Assembly (NCBI GenBank): GCA_046727435.1
Contig: JBKPCR010000345.1
Span: forward strand, 1-15,222
Reading direction: 5' to 3'
DNA: 15,222 nucleotides
From: CAVPRW01 sp046727435 [NCBI: bacterium]
GTDB taxonomy: Bacteria; Tectomicrobia; Entotheonellia; J063
Part shown: piece after piece, positions 13,131 to 15,222 of the stretch
Numbering within the stretch: the stretch's first letter is position 1
Layout: every line of letters starts with the position of its first letter
Made by a program: the position numbers and the translations under genes
Notes under the pieces: generated by a model
Seen by the model: the letters and a program-made list of their open reading frames with translations, nothing else
Told to the model about the DNA's origin: nothing
Database searches by the model: none

Positions 13131-15110
13131 ATGGAACTGTCGGCTCTACGTGATCTGGTCATCATCTTCGGTTTGTCCATCGGCATCCTACTCCTCTCCC
13201 ATCGGCTGCGCCTCCCCGCCGTTGTCGGTCTGCTGCTTACCGGCGTCATCGTCGGGCCGTACGGATTAGGCCTGGTGCACGATATCGAGGTTGTGGAATC
13301 GCTGGCCGAGGTCGGGATCGTCTTGCTGCTGTTCACCATCGGCATTGAATTTTCGCTCCATACTCTCGTAAGCCTCAAACGCATCGTTGGTATTGCCGGC
13401 ACATTGCAGGTCGGCCTCAGTATAGCCGCCACCTATGCCGCGGCGCGTCTGCTCGGGCGATCCGATGGCGAAGCGGTGCTATGGGGATTCCTGGTCGCCC
13501 TGAGCAGCACCGCGATCGTGCTCAAGCTCTTGGGTGAGCGCAGCGAAACCGATAGCCCCCATGGGCGTATTGCCGTGGGCGTGTTGATTTTGCAGGACCT
13601 CAGCGTGGTGCCGATGATGTTCTTGCTCCCCCTGCTGGCCGGCAGCGCGGCAGGCTCCAAAGCCTCGCTGGCATGGGTCATCGCTAAAGCAGTGGTGATA
13701 GTGGCGGTCATCCTGATCAGCGCACGAATGGTCATCCCACCCTTACTGCATCAGGTAGTGCGCACGCGGAGCCATGAATTATTCGTCCTGAGTATCGTGG
13801 TGATCTGCTTCGGCACTGCCTGGCTGACCTCTCTGGCCGGGCTGTCGCTGGCGCTTGGGGCGTTTGCCGCCGGCATTCTGATCTCGGAGTCGGACTATGC
13901 GCAACAGGCGCTGGCCGATGTGCTGCCGTTACGCGACCTGTTCAGTAGTTTGTTCTTTGTCTCGGTGGGAATGTTGCTGAATGTGGGCTTTGCCCTGCAA
14001 TATGCCATGACGATCGTCTTGATCGTCATGGGCATTTTACTGGGTAAATTTGTCACCGGGGCCGTGGCCACCTTGGCGCTGCGCTATCCGCTGCGGACCG
14101 CAGTGCTAACCGGCCTGGCCCTGGCGCAGATTGGGGAATTCTCCTTCGTCCTCGCCCGCGCCGGCATGGTAAGTGGCCTGATCGGAGATGAGATGTACCA
14201 GGTGTTCATCGCTGCTGCCGTCATCACCATGCTGGCAGCGCCAGTTCTGTTGCGGGTGGCTCCGGTCGTGGCCGATGGCGCGGCACAACTGCCGCTGGCA
14301 CGTTGGTTGGCGGGTAGACCTCAACTGGAAGGAGAGGTGCAGGGGATGCCTCTCAAGGATCATGTCATCATTGCGGGCTTCGGAGTGAATGGCCGCAACG
14401 TCGCACGGGCTCTGGCGACGGCGAACATTCCGTACCTGGTTCTGGAGATGAATCCCGAGACCGTACGGGTGGAGCGCGGGAAAGGTACTCCGATCGCCTA
14501 TGGCGACGCGGCGCATGAGGCGGTGCTGCGCCATGCGCATATCGAGGCTGCCAGGGTTGTCGTCGTGGCGATCTCGGATGCGGCGGCGACGCGCCGCGTG
14601 GTGGAGCTTGCCAGGCGGCTAAATCCCGGCGTGTATCTGATCGCACGCACACGCTATAGCCAGGAAGTCGGCCCCCTTAGCGTCCTGGGAGCCAATGAGG
14701 CTATTCCCGAGGAATTCGAGACCTCAATCGAGATCTTCGCCCGGGTGTTGCGGCGCTATCTGGTGCCTCGGGAAGACATCGAGCGCCAGATTGCTGCCAT
14801 TCGCGAAGATGGCTATGAGATGCTCCGCGAGCTTCGGCCACCACCCATTTTATTTCCCGAGATTCACCGACATCTGGCCGATCTGGAAGTCGAAACCTTT
14901 CGTATCGGAGCTGAGGCACCGGCGGTCGGTAGGACCCTCGCCGAACTGCGCCTGCGCGAGCAAGTGGGGATCACCGTCTTGGCCATCCAACGCGACGGCG
15001 AGACGCTGACGAATCCGTGGGGGGGTACATCGCTACAGGCAGGCGACCTGGTCATCACGCTTGGCAAGCCAACGCAATTCCCCGAGGCCGCGCCTCTCTT
15101 CCGGAGTTGA
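13131..15110 (+). CDS. CPA2-family K+/H+ antiporter with RCK domains (Kef/YbaL-like)
   Basis: A 659-residue membrane transporter. I chose ATG 13131 because family members begin at this MELSALRDLVIIFGLS segment; the frame is open back to ATG 13062, whose start falls inside an inverted repeat. Residues 1 to about 380 are the Na+/H+ exchanger domain with many helices, including LLLTGVIVGPYGLGL, ALSSTAIVLKLL, LILQDLSVVP and ALAQIGEFSFVLARAG. An RCK N-domain starts with the Rossmann motif IIAGFGVNGRNVARAL (GFGVNG at 416-421), where NAD(H) or another nucleotide may bind. A TrkA-C-like domain (VGRTLAELRLREQVGITVLA) closes the protein. It probably exports K+ or exchanges it for protons under stress. 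It converges with the right-edge gene, only 8 bases between stops. Confidence 0.93.
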   Translation: MELSALRDLVIIFGLSIGILLLSHRLRLPAVVGLLLTGVIVGPYGLGLVHDIEVVESLAEVGIVLLLFTIGIEFSLHTLVSLKRIVGIAGTLQVGLSIAATYAAARLLGRSDGEAVLWGFLVALSSTAIVLKLLGERSETDSPHGRIAVGVLILQDLSVVPMMFLLPLLAGSAAGSKASLAWVIAKAVVIVAVILISARMVIPPLLHQVVRTRSHELFVLSIVVICFGTAWLTSLAGLSLALGAFAAGILISESDYAQQALADVLPLRDLFSSLFFVSVGMLLNVGFALQYAMTIVLIVMGILLGKFVTGAVATLALRYPLRTAVLTGLALAQIGEFSFVLARAGMVSGLIGDEMYQVFIAAAVITMLAAPVLLRVAPVVADGAAQLPLARWLAGRPQLEGEVQGMPLKDHVIIAGFGVNGRNVARALATANIPYLVLEMNPETVRVERGKGTPIAYGDAAHEAVLRHAHIEAARVVVVAISDAAATRRVVELARRLNPGVYLIARTRYSQEVGPLSVLGANEAIPEEFETSIEIFARVLRRYLVPREDIERQIAAIREDGYEMLRELRPPPILFPEIHRHLADLEVETFRIGAEAPAVGRTLAELRLREQVGITVLAIQRDGETLTNPWGGTSLQAGDLVITLGKPTQFPEAAPLFRS

Positions 15111-15118
15111 GGGCTCGG

Positions 15119-15222
15119 TCACTTGGGCAATCCTACGGCCTCCAAGATGGTCAACGCCAGCTCATAGCGATTGAAGGGGCAGATGATATAGGCGCCAGCG
15201 ACCTCGGGTCGACGTGACAGCT
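15119..15222 (-). CDS. Probable methylenetetrahydrofolate reductase domain, C-terminal fragment
   Basis: The last 33 codons of a gene entering from the right edge, stop at 15121-15119. The ending AYIICPFNRYELALTILEAV matches the closing strand and helix of the MTHFR barrel in YitJ-type homocysteine methyltransferase/MTHFR fusions and MetF relatives (pattern Y-hydrophobic-x-PF-x-RYE). The family is inferred from this short motif alone. If correct, it supplies methyl-tetrahydrofolate for methionine synthesis, a theme shared with the PLP enzyme at 9463-10746. Confidence 0.55.
   Translation of the reverse strand, partial: LSRRPEVAGAYIICPFNRYELALTILEAVGLPK

Noticed and set aside
1-15222. tRNA genes, CRISPR arrays, integrases or complete insertion sequences
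   Set aside because: No T-arm/anticodon pattern, no regularly spaced repeats and no transposase or integrase motif was seen in either strand.

Overview
The window is moderately GC-rich bacterial DNA with strong AGGAGG-type ribosome sites, tightly packed operons and lipoprotein or membrane genes of Gram-negative style. The protein families suggest an environmental Nitrospirota / NC10 / Rokubacteria-like or proteobacterial lineage, but nothing here (no rRNA or tRNA) fixes it; treat the lineage as a low-confidence inference.

Layout. (1) 1-2577, minus strand: an IclR regulator, a cupin thiol dioxygenase and the 5' part of a molybdopterin sulfite-oxidase-family enzyme that runs off the left edge. 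They look like a regulated organosulfur/sulfite oxidation operon with a good sigma70 promoter. (2) 2578-3341: no supportable gene. (3) 3342-4468, plus strand: a MerR-type promoter, a MerR regulator with the Hg(II)-type three-cysteine spacing, a small CPxC thioredoxin-fold protein and a 3'-truncated TauE/SafE permease, i.e. the front end of a metal/thiol resistance cassette cut off at about 4468. (4) 4519-8670, minus strand: an arsenic operon in the order arsR, thioredoxin-type arsC, arsM, second low-molecular-weight-phosphatase-type arsC, pstS-like phosphate-binding protein, aquaporin (aqpS-like) and GNAT acetyltransferase (arsN1-like). Only arsM is clearly undamaged. The others carry frameshifts, a nonsense codon, an in-frame deletion or a truncation. 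(5) 8671-9462: mostly non-coding, with one 32-codon ORF behind a perfect Shine-Dalgarno. (6) 9463-10746, minus strand: a PLP enzyme of the cystathionine gamma-synthase family, bracketed by two diverged copies of a 45-bp repeat. (7) 11445-12845, minus strand: an M48 metalloprotease lipoprotein with TPR-like C-terminus. (8) 13131-15110, plus strand: a CPA2/Kef-type antiporter with RCK domains behind an upstream region rich in inverted repeats. (9) 15119 to the right edge, minus strand: the last 33 codons of a probable methylenetetrahydrofolate reductase domain.

How the genes fit together. The left operon would take a small thiol to a sulfinate and detoxify the resulting sulfite to sulfate. The centre is a metal(loid) resistance region where a mercury-type cassette and an arsenic operon meet tail to tail at a degraded junction. 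The arsenic operon encodes no ArsB or Acr3 pump: it paired arsenate reduction with methylation (ArsM) and an aquaglyceroporin-type exit route, plus an acetyltransferase of the kind that inactivates arsinothricin. In this copy the exit channel and acetyltransferase are broken while arsM is retained. The right side is methionine/sulfur metabolism and envelope/ion housekeeping.
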